Source: Rhynchosporium graminicola
Lineage: Eukaryota > Ascomycota > Leotiomycetes > Helotiales > Ploettnerulaceae
Direction: 5' to 3'
Length of the DNA: 64,000 bases
Assembly (NCBI GenBank): GCA_900074885.1
Contig: FJUW01000056.1
Span: 87,339 to 151,338, forward strand
Part shown: one piece after another, positions 1-13,130 of the stretch
Layout: each line of letters opens with the position of its first letter
Numbering within the stretch: position 1 is the first letter of the stretch
Translations under genes and position numbers: made by a program
The notes under the pieces: model-generated
Seen by the model: only the letters and a program-made list of their open reading frames with translations
What the model was told of the DNA's origin: nothing
Databases searched by the model: none

Positions 1-3000
1 GAGGCTATTACGCTGCTTATAGCACGCAAGTATATCTTCGATCTCCTATTTATCGTTACTAGTAATATTAATAGGTAATAGTAGTAGTGAGGTTTATCTT
101 AGTAAGGAGTCGTTTAGATACTTCCGTAGCTTAGTAGCAGGGAATATATTATATACTTTTATACTAGTAAGGAGCTCTAGATAATAAGAGCTTCTGACCT
201 TTTTAATTATATAGAAGGGTCTATTAGTTAGGAAGTCGAGTTTTTTACTAAGTCGAGTACTCGTAAAGTAGCGTATATCTAGCTAGATAAGGTTATCTAT
301 AGTAAAGTCGACTTTATAGCATAAGCGATTATAAGATTAGGATATCTTAGCTTATATACGTTAGAGGCTAGATTAAGCAGTAGTCTAGGTATCGCGTAGG
401 TAATTAGTATAATCTAGAGCTTACTAAGTATTTAACTTATCAGTAGGCGTAGTAGAGTCAGGTAAGTCTTTCTAATTCTAATTAACGCAGGGTATATATC
501 TATAAACGACTTTAAAGGGTAAGAGACCTCTAAGGGATTCGTAAGGGAGAGTTATCTAAGCGTAGTTTATAATAAGTAAGAATTCCGACTAGTTATCTTA
601 ATAGTACGAGATAAAAGGTCGTAATCTACGTTAGAGATATTAGTTATAGATCTCTATTTAGTTATCTATTTATAAGTAGTCTACTATAGAAAGCTATCTT
701 TTAGTACTAAGAATTATAATAACTATAGTCTAAAAACGGGAAACGAATTAGAGCTCTCTATTAGAGGTAATTATTAATAGAGCTCCGAAATAGCAGTATA
801 CGTAGTATAAGTAAAGCTTTATAAAGTCGCGCATATTAGAGGTCTTTCAGTATAGAATACTAATTACTTATTTACTAAAACAGTCGATAAATACGAGAAC
901 GTTATTATAGCTATATTTATCGCAGTTAAAGCTATAGTAGTCGACTATAATATACTCCTATAGACGTGATAGTATAGGCAGAAGTTAGAGGAGGCCTAGT
1001 TTCTTATCACGTAGTATTTAAATTTATTAGTAAGTATAATAGTTATAGTAGTACTAGTTAATAGTTAAAGCGATTCTATATTACTAGTATTATAATACTA
1101 GTAGTTATAAGGTCTTCTTTATACTTAGATAAGTAGTCTCTAATTAGTCGTATACTTCGCGTATAAGTAGCGTGCGAAAGTATAAGACATTAAGTATAAT
1201 TAGTCTTCCTTCGTAGAGTAGAAGATCTTTTTCTATAGTTAGTTTTCTAGGAGTAGTAGAGAGAGCTTATTTCCGTAAAGCTTAGAGTAATAGCGTAGTA
1301 CGATTAGCGTTAAGTACTTACTATACTATAGAAAAGACTAGCGATAGGTTAGCGACTTCTAAGGCGTTAATAAGCTTAAAGTTATCTATAGAGTCGGAGC
1401 TATTCCGGAGGTTACTTATAAGTAGTACTAGATCGATTTAGTCTTCGCGTAGTAGCTGCTATAAACGCTAAGTTCTTTTAGCGTTATTCTAGTTGTCTAA
1501 TTTATCTATTCTGCGAGAGAGAGCGTTAGTAAGTAGATTATACTTCCTAGGTCGATAGGTAATTATAAAGTTATAATCTATAAGTAGCTCGGCCTATCGG
1601 GCTTATCGTACGTTTAGCTATTTAGAGGTTATAAAGTACTTAAGAGCTTTATAATTAGTAACGATACGGATCTGATATAGTACGCTTACGAGCTCAGATC
1701 TCTAGTTACTAAAAGATTATATAATTGCGAGTATTTCCTTATTGTAAATAGTATAATTAAGCTCGGCAGGTAGTATAGTCTTAGAGAAGTAGGCTACTAG
1801 GAACTAGTCTTCGTTATACTATTATAATAGTATACCTGCTATTACTCTATTACTAGCGTCTATTTCGATTATATAAGGTAGATATTGCTAATAGTAGTAG
1901 AGGAGTAGTGCCGAAGTAAGAGCGTGCTTTAGGTGATTAAAAGTATCTTTATACTCTTTAGCGAACTGAAATAATATATTATTTTTAGTAAGTTATATAA
2001 GAGGTTTTGCGATAATTCTGTAGTCCTTAATAAATCGTTAGTAGAAGTTATAAAAGCCTAAGAACGATTATACGCCCTTAACTATAGTCAGGTAATTCTA
2101 AGATTATATAATATTAACTTTCTTAGGGTCTACCTCGATCCTAGAAGTAGAGATAATAAATCTAAAGTATTTAGTACAAGTGATATTGAATTTATACTTC
2201 TTAAGGTCGGCTTATAATCTAGCGTCTTATAATCGTTATAGCACCTTATATACGTATAATTAATACTATAGTAGGTTATTAGAGTAGATTAGAATATTAT
2301 CTAGATATACTATATAGAAGTCGTCTAAGTAGTCGAATAAGACGTTATTCATATATCGCTAGTACGTCGCAGGGCTGTTAGTTAGACCGAAAGGGAGTAC
2401 CTTATACTTATATATATTATAATAGGTCCGGAAGGTCGTATACTCTTCAGAGGCTAGATCTATTCGAATTCGGTAGAACGCCTAGCGAATATCTAGTTTA
2501 ATAAATATCTTAGCAGTAGAGATTCTAGCTAGCGTTTTATCAATTAATAGCAGTAGATATTAATCCTTCCTTATGAAGTTATTAAGTACGCGAAAGTCAA
2601 TATAGAATCTTAGACTTCTATTAGCTTTCTTAACAAAAAGAATAAGTATAGCGTATAGTACTTAAGAAGGTTTAATAAAACCTTTAGCTAAGTTATTAGT
2701 AATATACGCCTTAATAACTTTAAATTCTTTAGCTAATATCTTATATAAGAAGGAGTATTTAAAGTTCTTCTTAGCCCTTTCCTTAAGCTTAATTCGGTAA
2801 TCGTATAAGCGATAAGGAGAGAGAATATCACTAGCTTCCTTAGAAAAGACGTATACCTACTAGCTATACTCGTAAGAGATCTATAGTTCTGAATCTAATT
2901 CGCTTAAGCTAATAGTAAATTATTAAGCGGTTTTATAACATTCCGTAAGGTCGATAGTTAAAGATACGATAGTAGTATTACGTTACTAAACTGCGATTTA

Positions 3001-6000
3001 GTTATTAAGAAGCTTATCTATCTCGTAAAAGGTAATAGAGAAGATCTTATTATTAGAAGACTTCTAGTATTTATATAAGAGATAGAAAGCTAAGCTACTA
3101 ATCGTATAAATCTCTAGCGTAAGAAGCTCTAGAAGAGGTCTAAGCACACGAGGTGATCTTTATCGCTTCCGAAATATCGTAATAGCTATTTTTATACTTT
3201 AAGTAGCTTCTATTAAGTCGCGAGATAGTATTCCGAGCAACTATTAGTCTATAGTATAAATTATATAGGCATAGTCTTATGCGTAGGTCTTTAACATAGA
3301 GACTTCTAATTAGGATTAAAGTAGAGATTCACGCGGGATATAAGTAATAATATCGCTAAATTATATATACTTCGGCTATATATTAGTAGCTTCTCTAGAG
3401 TATAAAGACTTCTCTTTACTACTCTATTCTTATTCTTCAGGTAATAAGCACTTAAGCTTATCGTATCTATAATAAGTAGTATAAACGCCGGAGAAATAGT
3501 CCTAACTAATCGGTAATAGTAACAGAAGGTTAGTTACCTATAGAATACTCTCTAGGGGAGAGTTTTAGATATTTTTATAGCTATAAGTCTCCCTAGAAAT
3601 ACGCTTCCGAGCTAGTAATAGTTATTTAATAATAGAGATAGAGTTAATAATAGCTCGAATATTAATAGGAGAGTTAGCTACGCTTCGCTATTCCTTATAC
3701 GCTTCCCAGAACTAATTAAGGCGTTCGTTTCGTTCGTTAGCGTTATATTAGTAGCGCTAGTAAGTATAGTATTTATATAAGTCCTTAATCTCGATCGGAG
3801 AGCTATAAACGTTACTAGGAGGAGTATATAGTAGCTAAATAATCTATCGTTTAGAGGTATCTAAGAGTACTTAATATTCCGAAAGCCAGGTCCTTCTAAG
3901 TATAATACTATAGTTTCCGAGAGTAGTAATAAGAAAGGAAGTAAATACCTAAACGCGATAATCTACTATTAAATTAAGTATCGTATAATAACTAATAGTA
4001 CTACTATTAACGCTATTAAAGCTTTTAACAGGAATTACATTTAGTAAAAGGTAAATTAAAAGTTTTAAGAAGAAGGAAAGGGATTTAAGAAAAGAATAAT
4101 TAATAAAATAGTATCTATTAGCTCTAGAATCGAGAAGTGCAAGTAGCTTATACGAGAGTCTATTCTTAGTAAGAGTAGCACGTATAGTAAACGATTAACT
4201 ACTAAGAAGCTTCATAAGGTTAAGATATCGCATATCTCGTATACTACCTAGGAAAGAGTCTTTCCCTAGGCGTAGTCTTTTACTAGCGGTTTAATATACT
4301 CCTAGGCGTTATTATATATCTCTTTATCGTTATTATCTTCTAACTCACTATAAATATCGTTATTAGCGTTAATTATATTAATTCGATACGGAGTATTAGG
4401 TCGAGCTGACGATAAGCGTAAGTATAAGGTAAGCGTAAAGTGATAAGGAGTATTCGCTAGCGATTATGCACGAGACGTATCGTTTCGTATAGAGTATAGT
4501 ACTTATTTACTAGTCGCATTAGTGTTCTCGGGCGTAGGAAGACTAATTTACAGATAAGAAGAGGAGTTAGTACTATAGCGCTAGGAGGAGGTATTTATAG
4601 GGCGTTCCCGAGTCGCGCTAGCCTTAGCCGAAGACTCGGAATAGTAAGTCTTTTCAATGAATTGACCTTAGTCTTCAGCTTATATAGCCTTAATATATTC
4701 TTCTAGTATCCTTAATATTCGGTACTATTAGAAGAGCTATTTCCGTAGCTATATAAGTAGCTTCTCCTATAAGTCTATTTTCAGAGTCGATTAATTATTT
4801 ACTCTAGCTTTACGAGCTAGCGTACGAAAATCGTAGTAGAACGTCTAGAAAGTCTACTTATAATCTATCTTTAGCGCAGAGTAGCTAGCTCTTATAGTTT
4901 ATTAGTTATATAAATTAGATAAGAAGGAGACGAGTTAAGTAATTATATCGAGTGAATCGATTATACTGCCTTTTTTATTATATTCTAGTTCTAAGAACGA
5001 GAGTTCTAAGTAAGTTCTAGCTATTCCTTCTATTTAGTTAAGTAACTAATCTTTATAGTAATCTTCGTCGATAAAGTAGCTAGAGTAGCACCGGAGGGCG
5101 TTACGTATCTATATTTCCTAGAGTTTTAGAGAGTAGTCGATTCTATCAGAGAGCTTATTTAGAAGGTTCGGTATCTTCTCTATACGCGTAGCATATAATA
5201 TTAACGATATTCCTCCGGTAGATTATTCTCGATAATAATTATTAAGCGTAAGAGTAGCGTTATCTTCTTTAATTAATAGTAGCAGTATTATACGCGATTA
5301 AACGTTATTAAACGATATAGACTTAGTAGAGCGCTAAGAAGTTAACTAGTATAGTTCTAGGAACTTATCCTATAACTAGCGTAATTCTGCAGATAAGTTA
5401 GCGTTTAATTATCTCTCCTCTGCGAGCTTCCTTTCTGCCTCTTATAGCTAGTAAGCGTAGTCTTCTTATGAGTTACTTATAGTTACTATTAATATAAGAG
5501 TATTATTAAGGAGGTTTAGTAACTCAGTGAGTTCGTTAATTATAGTAAGAGTTAGGAAGCTTAACTCGGATAAGGCGTTATCGCGAGTACTCTCTACTGT
5601 AGAGAGAGGTAAGTTATAGCGAGTATTACGAGTCGCTAAAGAATAGGAAGTAGAGGGAGTCGGAGAACTAGTAGTCGATTTATTAGACTTAAGTTATTTC
5701 GGTTTAAGTACTATTCTTTAAGTTTATACTTAGTATAGGCCTTCTCTATATAGCGTAGTCTCCTGCGTTTAGTAGCTCTAGGCACAGAAGTATAATATAA
5801 GTAGATATTTACTATTTTCCTAGACGTAAGTAAAAGAGTTATAGATAATATAACACTTACTCTAGAAAGGTCTTAAAACTACTTAAGTAATAAGACCTTA
5901 TATTACTATGAATATAAAGTAGTAAGAATCACTTGAGAATCTATAACTAAGGAGTAAAGAAGTAGAGAGAGAATAGAAGTATATATATGAAAAGGGGCCC

Positions 6001-6083
6001 CTAAACTCTACTCGTGTAATCTCGCTTAGCAGTAAGTGTTTCTACTAATAGGGAGAGACCTCCAAACCTGACTAGTCGTCACA
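1..6083 (-). mobile_element. Ty3/gypsy chromodomain-type LTR retrotransposon, RIP-degraded, 3' end beyond window edge
   Basis: Read on the minus strand, this is an almost complete gypsy element. Its 5' LTR lies at 5851-6083. The reverse transcriptase is recognisable around 2400-2281 (PFGLTNSPATY, then YLDN where YLDD is expected). RNase H follows around 1860-1740 (DASNRVIAGILL, then VAYFSKT). The RNase H/integrase linker is near 1560-1500, the integrase runs over about 1260-880 (LLLYEGRLI, then FIDCFSK), and the first part of a chromodomain is at 45-1 (EDILACYK). Gag and protease should occupy about 5850-3000, but I could not assign them by motif. No open frame of 60 codons survives. Stops (TAG/TAA) sit where Trp or Gln is conserved, and the catalytic Asp is changed to Asn, as C-to-T and G-to-A mutation would produce. 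The 3' LTR must lie left of position 1. The copy is certainly inactive as a coding unit. Confidence 0.9.
5851..6083 (-). repeat. 5' LTR of gypsy copy 1 (233 bp)
   Basis: On the minus strand it begins TGTGACGACTAGTC at 6083 and ends at 5851. It aligns over its full 233 bp, without gaps, to the LTR at 6374-6606 in the opposite orientation. By eye about sixteen positions differ, and all are transitions. The 3' terminal CA expected of an LTR reads TA here, consistent with the same C-to-T damage. Confidence 0.9.
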
Positions 6084-6606
6084 AGATCGAAGATATACTT
6101 GCGTGCCGTAAGTAGCGTAATAGCTTCTTATACCGAGTTTCCTAGTTAAATTAAGACGTCGATCTTATATAGTACGACGCTATAGATATTAAATACGCTC
6201 CCGCTAAGCTGTAATAATTCCACCTTAATAACCTAACGTAAGCTAGACCTCCTGCTAGACTACCTAATTAGCTAAAAGCTTTCTACGATAGAATTAATAA
6301 TTACGATTACTTTAATAGTAATAAGGAGATAGACTAACGCTCGAGGGCGAGCTTTTTTCGGAGGGGGGGGTAGTGTGACGACTAGTCAGGTTTAGAGGTC
6401 TTTCCTTATTAGTGGAAACACTTACTACTAAGCGAGATTACACGAGTAGAGTTTAGGGGCCCCTTTTCATATATATACTTCTATTCTCTCTCTACTTCTT
6501 CACTCCTTAGTTATAGATTCTTAAGTGATTCTTATTACTTCATATTCATAGTAATATGAGGTCTTATTACTCAGGTAGTTTTGAGACCTTTCTAGAGCAA
6601 GCGTCA
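6084..6606 (+). mobile_element. 3' end of a second gypsy copy (chromodomain, polypurine tract, 3' LTR)
   Basis: Plus-strand translation from 6084 gives the end of a gypsy integrase: a chromodomain (EDILACRK, then FLYRVS, then YDAIDIKYAP), then a FH...ARPPARLPN segment typical of the pol C-terminus. A purine tract (cggagggggggg) lies at 6360-6371, immediately before the LTR at 6374. Stops fall where conserved Trp codons are expected. The chromodomain is interrupted exactly at 6083/6084, where the LTR of copy 1 begins on the other strand. The simplest reading is that copy 1 inserted into copy 2. The rest of copy 2 should then lie left of the window, beyond the 3' LTR of copy 1. Confidence 0.85.
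6374..6606 (+). repeat. 3' LTR of gypsy copy 2 (233 bp)
   Basis: Starts TGTGACGACT at 6374 directly after a polypurine tract and ends AAGCGTCA at 6606. It is the inverted partner of 5851-6083, of identical length. The two LTRs together form a 233-bp inverted repeat around a 290-bp spacer. Confidence 0.9.
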
Positions 6607-7066
6607 TAATTACACTAGTAAATTATCTTATATGTTATTCTATATTCTCTTACTAAGGCGCGCAGGTCAAGATTCTCTCCTGAACGTAGTACTTGATCGA
6701 TTTAGTATATTTTCTATACTAGCAGATTGGGAGCTATAATATTAACATTATAGCAGACTTAATATATACTCTATAGATCAAGAGCTTCAAAAAGAAGTAG
6801 TTTAGAGGCAAATCGGTATAGTATTCATAGAGCTTTAGTAGTTTCTAGTTCTGATAATTACAGTATATTAATATTTAGTAGGATTCATACTAAAAGGCGG
6901 TATACCGGCGTTATTTACTAAAGAATCACGCTAAACCGAAGAATAGCTTATAGCCCGGCTCACAAAGCTTAAAGGATATTTTGCCCAGGCCAAAATCATA
7001 CATAGGTCTTGGCCCAGTCTGACGTAGGTAAGCCATTCACTACGGTCCGGCAATTTGGCGCACTTT

Positions 7067-8930
7067 GCCACATGCAACAAAACTTCGCCTTACATCATTT
7101 CTATAGATTTTTATCGAGCTCAAAGATCGAAGAGAGAGAGGCAAGTTACAGTCGAGGCCTATGAAATTAGTTTGTTCCGGTTTGGGATGTCTGTTTTCTC
7201 AACAACAGACGCAATACAGAAGGCTTTCCAAGTAAGGAAGGTCTGTCGCTTTACATGTTTGTATAGAGCAGCCAAGAAGTTTGGGTATTGATATGTCGCT
7301 TATTCTTGGCATCTGGAAGCTACTTACTTACATTATTGAAAACACGCTCAATTGGGCCGGCTAAGTATCTTGGTAACGGATATTTCATATCGCATTCTAA
7401 CGTTTGGTAAACTCGCAGTGGTGGTTGTTCTGATGATTTCGTTAGACGTGGTTGCGGTTCGATTTGATAGAATCATACATCAAAATTAAGGTTCTATAGA
7501 TTGCAGGGAGACTGATACATCAAAGTGTGTGACACTAAGTACTAGAACTGCGCTATATAGTCACAGCACATACCGGCTAGATTGCTTATTTCTGACAGAA
7601 TAGACTTGCTCCCTAGTGCTGAGCTCTTGTGATCATCCCGGTCCTAGTCTTGGTTCTATCGGGACACCGAGACACCGACACCGACTGCGATATGCAACAA
7701 GCCGGCTAAGTATTGTTGCACATCGCACTTCCGCAGTTCCCGGTCATCGATTAGCTAGCTAATTATGCTTGGGCTCTGTTTCTGGGTTCGACGAATCTCA
7801 ATATAGTATCAGCGTATCACTAGCATCTCTATGATCTGATATCAAGCACTTCTATCACCACGACGTTAGAGGGTTTTTTCTTCTTCTCTTTCTGAAGACC
7901 TGAAATTTATCGACAAAGGACTTTCGTTTGACATAGTAACGGGCTGGCCTTGTACACTTTAGTTTCGGTGATTGATGGAGAAATCCTAGCTGGTTCAAAG
8001 TGCTTTTCTTGGGCGGGAAACTTTCTCCAAGCTGGTGCATAAATTGAAAGTCAAGATGTCCTTGGCGAAGAAGCTTCGGTAGTCAGAGTTTCTGACCTAA
8101 TGAAAATGCCCGATTGGATAAATCTAGCTGCTGGGAAACCTGAAGCTGGCGACGATAAGCTATGGTTTTCGAAGTGAAGAAGCCTGGCTGCTGTTTGCGA
8201 CATGTAACAGAGTTGCACTTCGAATCTATTTCATAACATGTAAGTCGACATCACCTGCAAATTAAAACTGAATACTATCCAGCAGCCCAATAATTTTCAG
8301 ATGCTTATTCGCTCAGAACAATACAAGAAGTTCTCTAGACTAGCAGGGTATATACCCGTGGCATGCTTATAGAATAGCCAAGAAAGTTTTGGTATTGACA
8401 TGTCGCTTATTCTTAGCATCTGGGAGATACATGACGTGAGAAGTCGCTCAGTCAAAGCAAGATGTACTCGTTTTCTCCAAAAGCCTGAACATATCCATTG
8501 TGGATTTACAGGGAGCATTTGGTGTGTTTGCCCTTGTAGTTCCACAGTGGATAGGCTCAGACTTCTGGGGAAACCGAGTAATGCCAGTTGTGATTCCTAT
8601 GTATCATGACAAATGCTGTTATATAGATATTCCATTGTAGCAACCAATCTAGCAGTGATTACACTTTGTGGCGATTCTGCTAGTCGTCGTTGCAGTCGTC
8701 TTAGATCAGGTAGTACTGGTTGTTTTCGAGCATGCGGTTATGCGTGTCTACGGTTTCGTCGAGTATTGGGTTTGTTCCGGTCCTAGTTTTGGTTTTGACT
8801 CTAGCCCTCATGGAGATACCGGGGCACCGACACCGACACCGACTGCGATATGCAACAAGATTGGTGTAGGAGAGGTGTTACCTTAATCAAAAGCACGATT
8901 TGTTGCACATCGCACTTCCGAGCATTCCGG
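7067..8930. repeat. Diverged tandem duplication with a unit of about 1.1 kb
   Basis: Three blocks recur in the same order at offsets of 1.10-1.16 kb. The 18-bp motif at 7067 matches 8196. About 65 bp at 7256-7320 match 8360-8425, sharing GTATTGAYATGTCGCTTATT. The segment 7640-7735 matches 8775-8930: a GGTCCTAGT stretch, an ACCGACACCGAC stretch, then the motif hairpin. The intervening sequence is only weakly similar. Confidence 0.6.
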
Positions 8931-10440
8931 CGACAACCCATTTCTGCTTCGTATTCGTTCAGTACAACTTCAGATCTTCCTACTCGGACTTCTATCATGT
9001 CTCAATGCTCCCTGTCAACCTTGACTTTCACAAGTAAAACAATCGAGCGATTGCCACCGTGAGGTTCTCCATGCTCTTCAAACTGGGATCTGATTTGCGA
9101 TATGCAAAGAAAAGTTTGGTTTTGCTCAAGCGTTATCAGGCACGAGATTTTGTTGCGTATCGCAGATCCGGACATTCCGGAGTCATTCAATCTCCGTGTC
9201 TCCCTCACCAAATATCCTTTCATTATTTTGAACATTCATGGATCGAATTGAATATCTGACACTCTTCACATCTGCAAGTTGTGTGCTTTTGCTTGTTATC
9301 TTCATCGATATCGATGATCCGAGTGAGTCTCGTTGACCAACTCGTTCGGCACTCTCTCATCGAGTTGAATTTGAAATGTGGAACGAAATTCGTACTAATC
9401 CGTTTGATTCTGACAACTGCTTATGCAAATAGCTTCTTACGTAGTCGAACTTGGGTTAAAAGACAATACTTTGCGGCTTGCTGCAGTTCCAAATCCCGAG
9501 TGCCAACAGACTTCTCACTTTTCAGCCTGCTTCCGCAAATGATCGTCGATCTCGCCACTTGCTTCGATATTCTGCCACATCATTGTCAACATGCCTCAAT
9601 ACTGGGACTTGTGTCATTCTCGACTATAGCCTTCGCCATCAGAGTTGGCCTCGAGTGAAATATGAAACAAAACTTCGTGCCTGCTAGCTTCATGCTGTCC
9701 TTCACTTGTCGGTCGGAAAGGTGCCGTTTTGTTGCACATCGCACTTCTAAATCTGTTTTCATCCGCGACAGGTGTCTTGCTTCTCGTTCTAGCTTTTGTC
9801 TTGTGGGGTTCTACAATTCCGGTCTCCTCTCCGATCTCTATTCATATCTCGATCTACCTTGTGATACCCACGATCGGCTTATTCTCAAAGTCATCAACTT
9901 TGAACCTCGTCCAAATCGATGAATCCTTACGCGTGTAATAAAAAGCTAGAGCCAAGACTTCAATTGTGATTTGGTATTAGATAGACGACCAACAATAGTA
10001 CCTCTGACTCTTGTCACTCAGTACGACAACCGGCAATATTTAATCTTGAAGCTTTCATGAGCAGACTAATGCTGATAGGATTTCTTCCGGTATCTCAGCA
10101 TCGTAAAGATTCAAGGTCGTGTACTTATAGATCTCGTTACAGGAAGAAGTCTTTAGTTATCAAACTTCACGCCTCTAGCTGTCGGCGATCTCTCGCTTCC
10201 GCTTTAGGCATTCATTGAAGTAAACAAAACTATGTGTTGAACATCGCATGATCTGGACTTGCCGCTAGATCGCTGGTATCCTGGATCTTAACTTTACTTG
10301 GACTTTTGAGTAATATCTGGATCTGGCAGGGTTGCTTCTTCTTCTTAGTCCATGGCCTTAAAATCCTGATCGATCATGATGTTTATCCTAGATCAATCTA
10401 GTCAAAACCTGCTGAATAAGGTACACTAGATCTCACAATG

Positions 10441-10565
10441 TGTAACGGGGTTGAGGTTAAGCTCTCACCAACTACGCTATCTGGACCAAAAGATCACAAT
10501 ATACTGCGCAAGCAGTATACGCTTAACACCGTACATATATAATCGACTACCACGTGACCATTACA
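10441..10565. repeat. 125-bp direct repeat, copy A
   Basis: Begins TGTAACGGGGTTGAGG and ends CACGTGACCATTACA. It differs from copy B at 10910-11034 at only about three positions. It contains the near-palindrome GTATAC-like core at 10498-10521. On the minus strand it contains TAGCGTAGTTGG, which fits the RNA polymerase III box A consensus. I see no convincing box B, so a tRNA-derived SINE is only a suggestion. Confidence 0.8.
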
Positions 10566-10909
10566 ATATCTCCCCTCTTAGTAAGCTCGCCCTCGAGCGC
10601 CTTAGGCCGAAGAATTGCCGTGACTACGCCGACTGATATGCTACGTTAAACCCCCAAGGGTTATGACGTAATGTACCGATACGAGAGATCTCGAAGTCGA
10701 TACTATCACCCCTTGTCAGCCTGACGTAGGCAGTTTGAACATGTCACGTGCGTCTCAGTGCTCAGAGGTACCCGCAGGTTGTAACATGGCATATCAGGCT
10801 CTGCGCTTTGCGCTAGGCCGACTCTACGCCACATGCGCCACGCGCCATGTGCGTCATACGCCCCGTGCTCAGATGTACTCTCCCAGAAGACCGGTTGCGC
10901 AGTATATTC

Positions 10910-11034
10910 TGTAACGGGGTTGAGGTTAAGCTCTCACAAACTACGCCATCTGGACCAAAAGATCACAATATACTGCGCAAGCAGTATACGCTTAACACCG
11001 TACATATACAATCGACTACCACGTGACCATTACA
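10910..11034. repeat. 125-bp direct repeat, copy B
   Basis: Near-identical partner of 10441-10565, in the same orientation and 469 bp downstream. The flanks of the two copies are different sequence, so the repeat unit is well bounded at both ends. Confidence 0.8.
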
Positions 11035-13130
11035 CAATGTTACAAAGTCTTTCTATTGGTCATATCTTCCAATAGGCTGGGTTGCAGTCCAACTCTGGCC
11101 CCATATGCCAGAAGACAAGTTTAGGCCTTTGATACACATTAAGAATAGATAGCCGAATGCCACTCCTGTCTCGTGGGCCAGACTGAAGACCGGCTTATTA
11201 TGGCCTACCTGACTAAAACGCAGGTCTCATTGAATAAATACATGAAGATTGCGACACTCTCCTGAGTAGAATTACAGCGACAACTACTGCGATCTGCCTA
11301 ATTCGGAAACCGACATTTTTCTCAAGATACTGCAATGAGAAAGGATACAAAACGAGTCAAGCGAATCTTCCTGCGCTATACCCAATCAGGAAGTCAACAA
11401 AGTCTGAAACTTCCTTCGAAAATTGCGACATGCAACAAAAAATTTCAAGCCGAGTTTTAGTGCAGTAAGCCATGCCTGTCTAGGAAATCAATACATACTC
11501 GAGGTCACCTTGGAAAATTGCGACATGCAACAAAACTTGGAGTTTCGCGAACCACTTGATAGAAGCGTCAATCCATCCGCCGTCATCAAAATTTACCTAG
11601 ATTCCTCGTCTCTTTATTGTCAAGAAGCTGCTTGGTTCGTAAGAAACTTGTTCTGCGGGCTCAAGAAAATGATTTACATATAAAGTTGGATACCCTTATG
11701 CCCCACTACTCATTTCTTATAGCTAGTGACTCATACTTGTCAAATTAAGGGAATGTCTTAACAAGAATTACATATCCTGTCCTCTCCACCATAGCTCTAC
11801 ATAATAATGCTCATGCAGGCGTGGTCTATGCATTGTTGGCTCCCAAGTATGCCAGTTGTGCGTCGGTGGGATCCACGGGTTTATTGCCGCTGCCATGATG
11901 TTCTGAGTGTGACCTCCCTGGTTTCCATCGATCTTGAGACAGATGTTGATTCAACCTCAGCCTACTAAAGAAATGGTGGTTTTCATAAATGTGGTCCTGG
12001 AATATCACTACTCACACCTATGGAAGTAGTCTACCAAGATGTACTTCAGCTTAAATTCTAGCGGAATGTTAGCATACTCCCTGGGAGGACGGGGCTCTAT
12101 GTTTGTAGGAAGAGCCTACTACCTATCATGCTCTGAACTAGTCCATTGTTCTAGTGTTCGCTAGAAGCCATGTTTCAGAATCGCCTACAGTCTCTGTCAC
12201 AGCTCGAACGCACGACCCATTCGCCAATCAATCTCGTAACCCTATAGGACCTGTGTTCAACATGGGTCGTTCAACATGAGAAACACTGAACTAAGACTGC
12301 GCACCATAGATATCCTAGGTTGGGCTTATACAGATACGCTAGTGATAAATCATTTTATAAAGAAGGATTGGAGTTACGGCTGAGGCGAAATCCTATGAAA
12401 ACCCACCGATCAATGTTATCCGAAATCCTATGCAACGAAAGTCAGAATATTGTTCTAGAATAGGTTACAGTTCGCAAGATTCACGCATTTAAAAGATCTT
12501 CACGTAAATATAACGAGGGGAAGCTGATAGACACTCAAAATATTCGTTCGAAGAATTGATAGGCGTTCGATAATAGAGTCTTTCCGCCAGGAATCAAGTT
12601 GATATATATATGATCTTTGAGGCTATGGATTCACCGAGGGACTTAGTCTAACGCCAGGGAGATGGCAAATGTCCACTATAGAAAGTTGAGCCGCTCAAGC
12701 CGCATCTACACATCTCCTAGTTGACAGCTCGCTTAAGGTCTCAAAAAAAACCTCGGGGAGCATTCTTGATAGTGGTTCCCTCCACCTTAAGCCTTGAAGT
12801 TCCTCTGCTTCGGGACAACTAAATAATATCTTCTTGATCTTACGGTGGTCGGTTTCGGAAATATTGAAGAACGATTCTGAATCGATTGACACAAAAACTC
12901 TCTGGATGAATGCGAGTATGGAAGCAGATATGACTGCATAGAGTCAATCTCAGGAGCGCAATATTCTGACAACTATAACAAAATTTTAGTTGGAATTTCC
13001 TTCTAATGTAAAATCTCCTTCTAATGTAGCAGGTATATTAGTACTCGGACCCCATCAGCCAATCAGTGTATATCCTCCTTAGAAATGCAGACGCTTTCCA
13101 GAAACCAATAAGAAGTAAAAGAAACAGTCG

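Noticed and set aside
10441..11034. Possible tRNA genes in the 125-bp repeat
   Set aside because: The box A-like stretch is present, but no acceptor-stem pairing, anticodon arm or box B could be made to fit.
7055..11683. Many frames of 60-125 codons in the desert
   Set aside because: They overlap on both strands, often lack ATG, have no domain, and several run through the motif hairpins.
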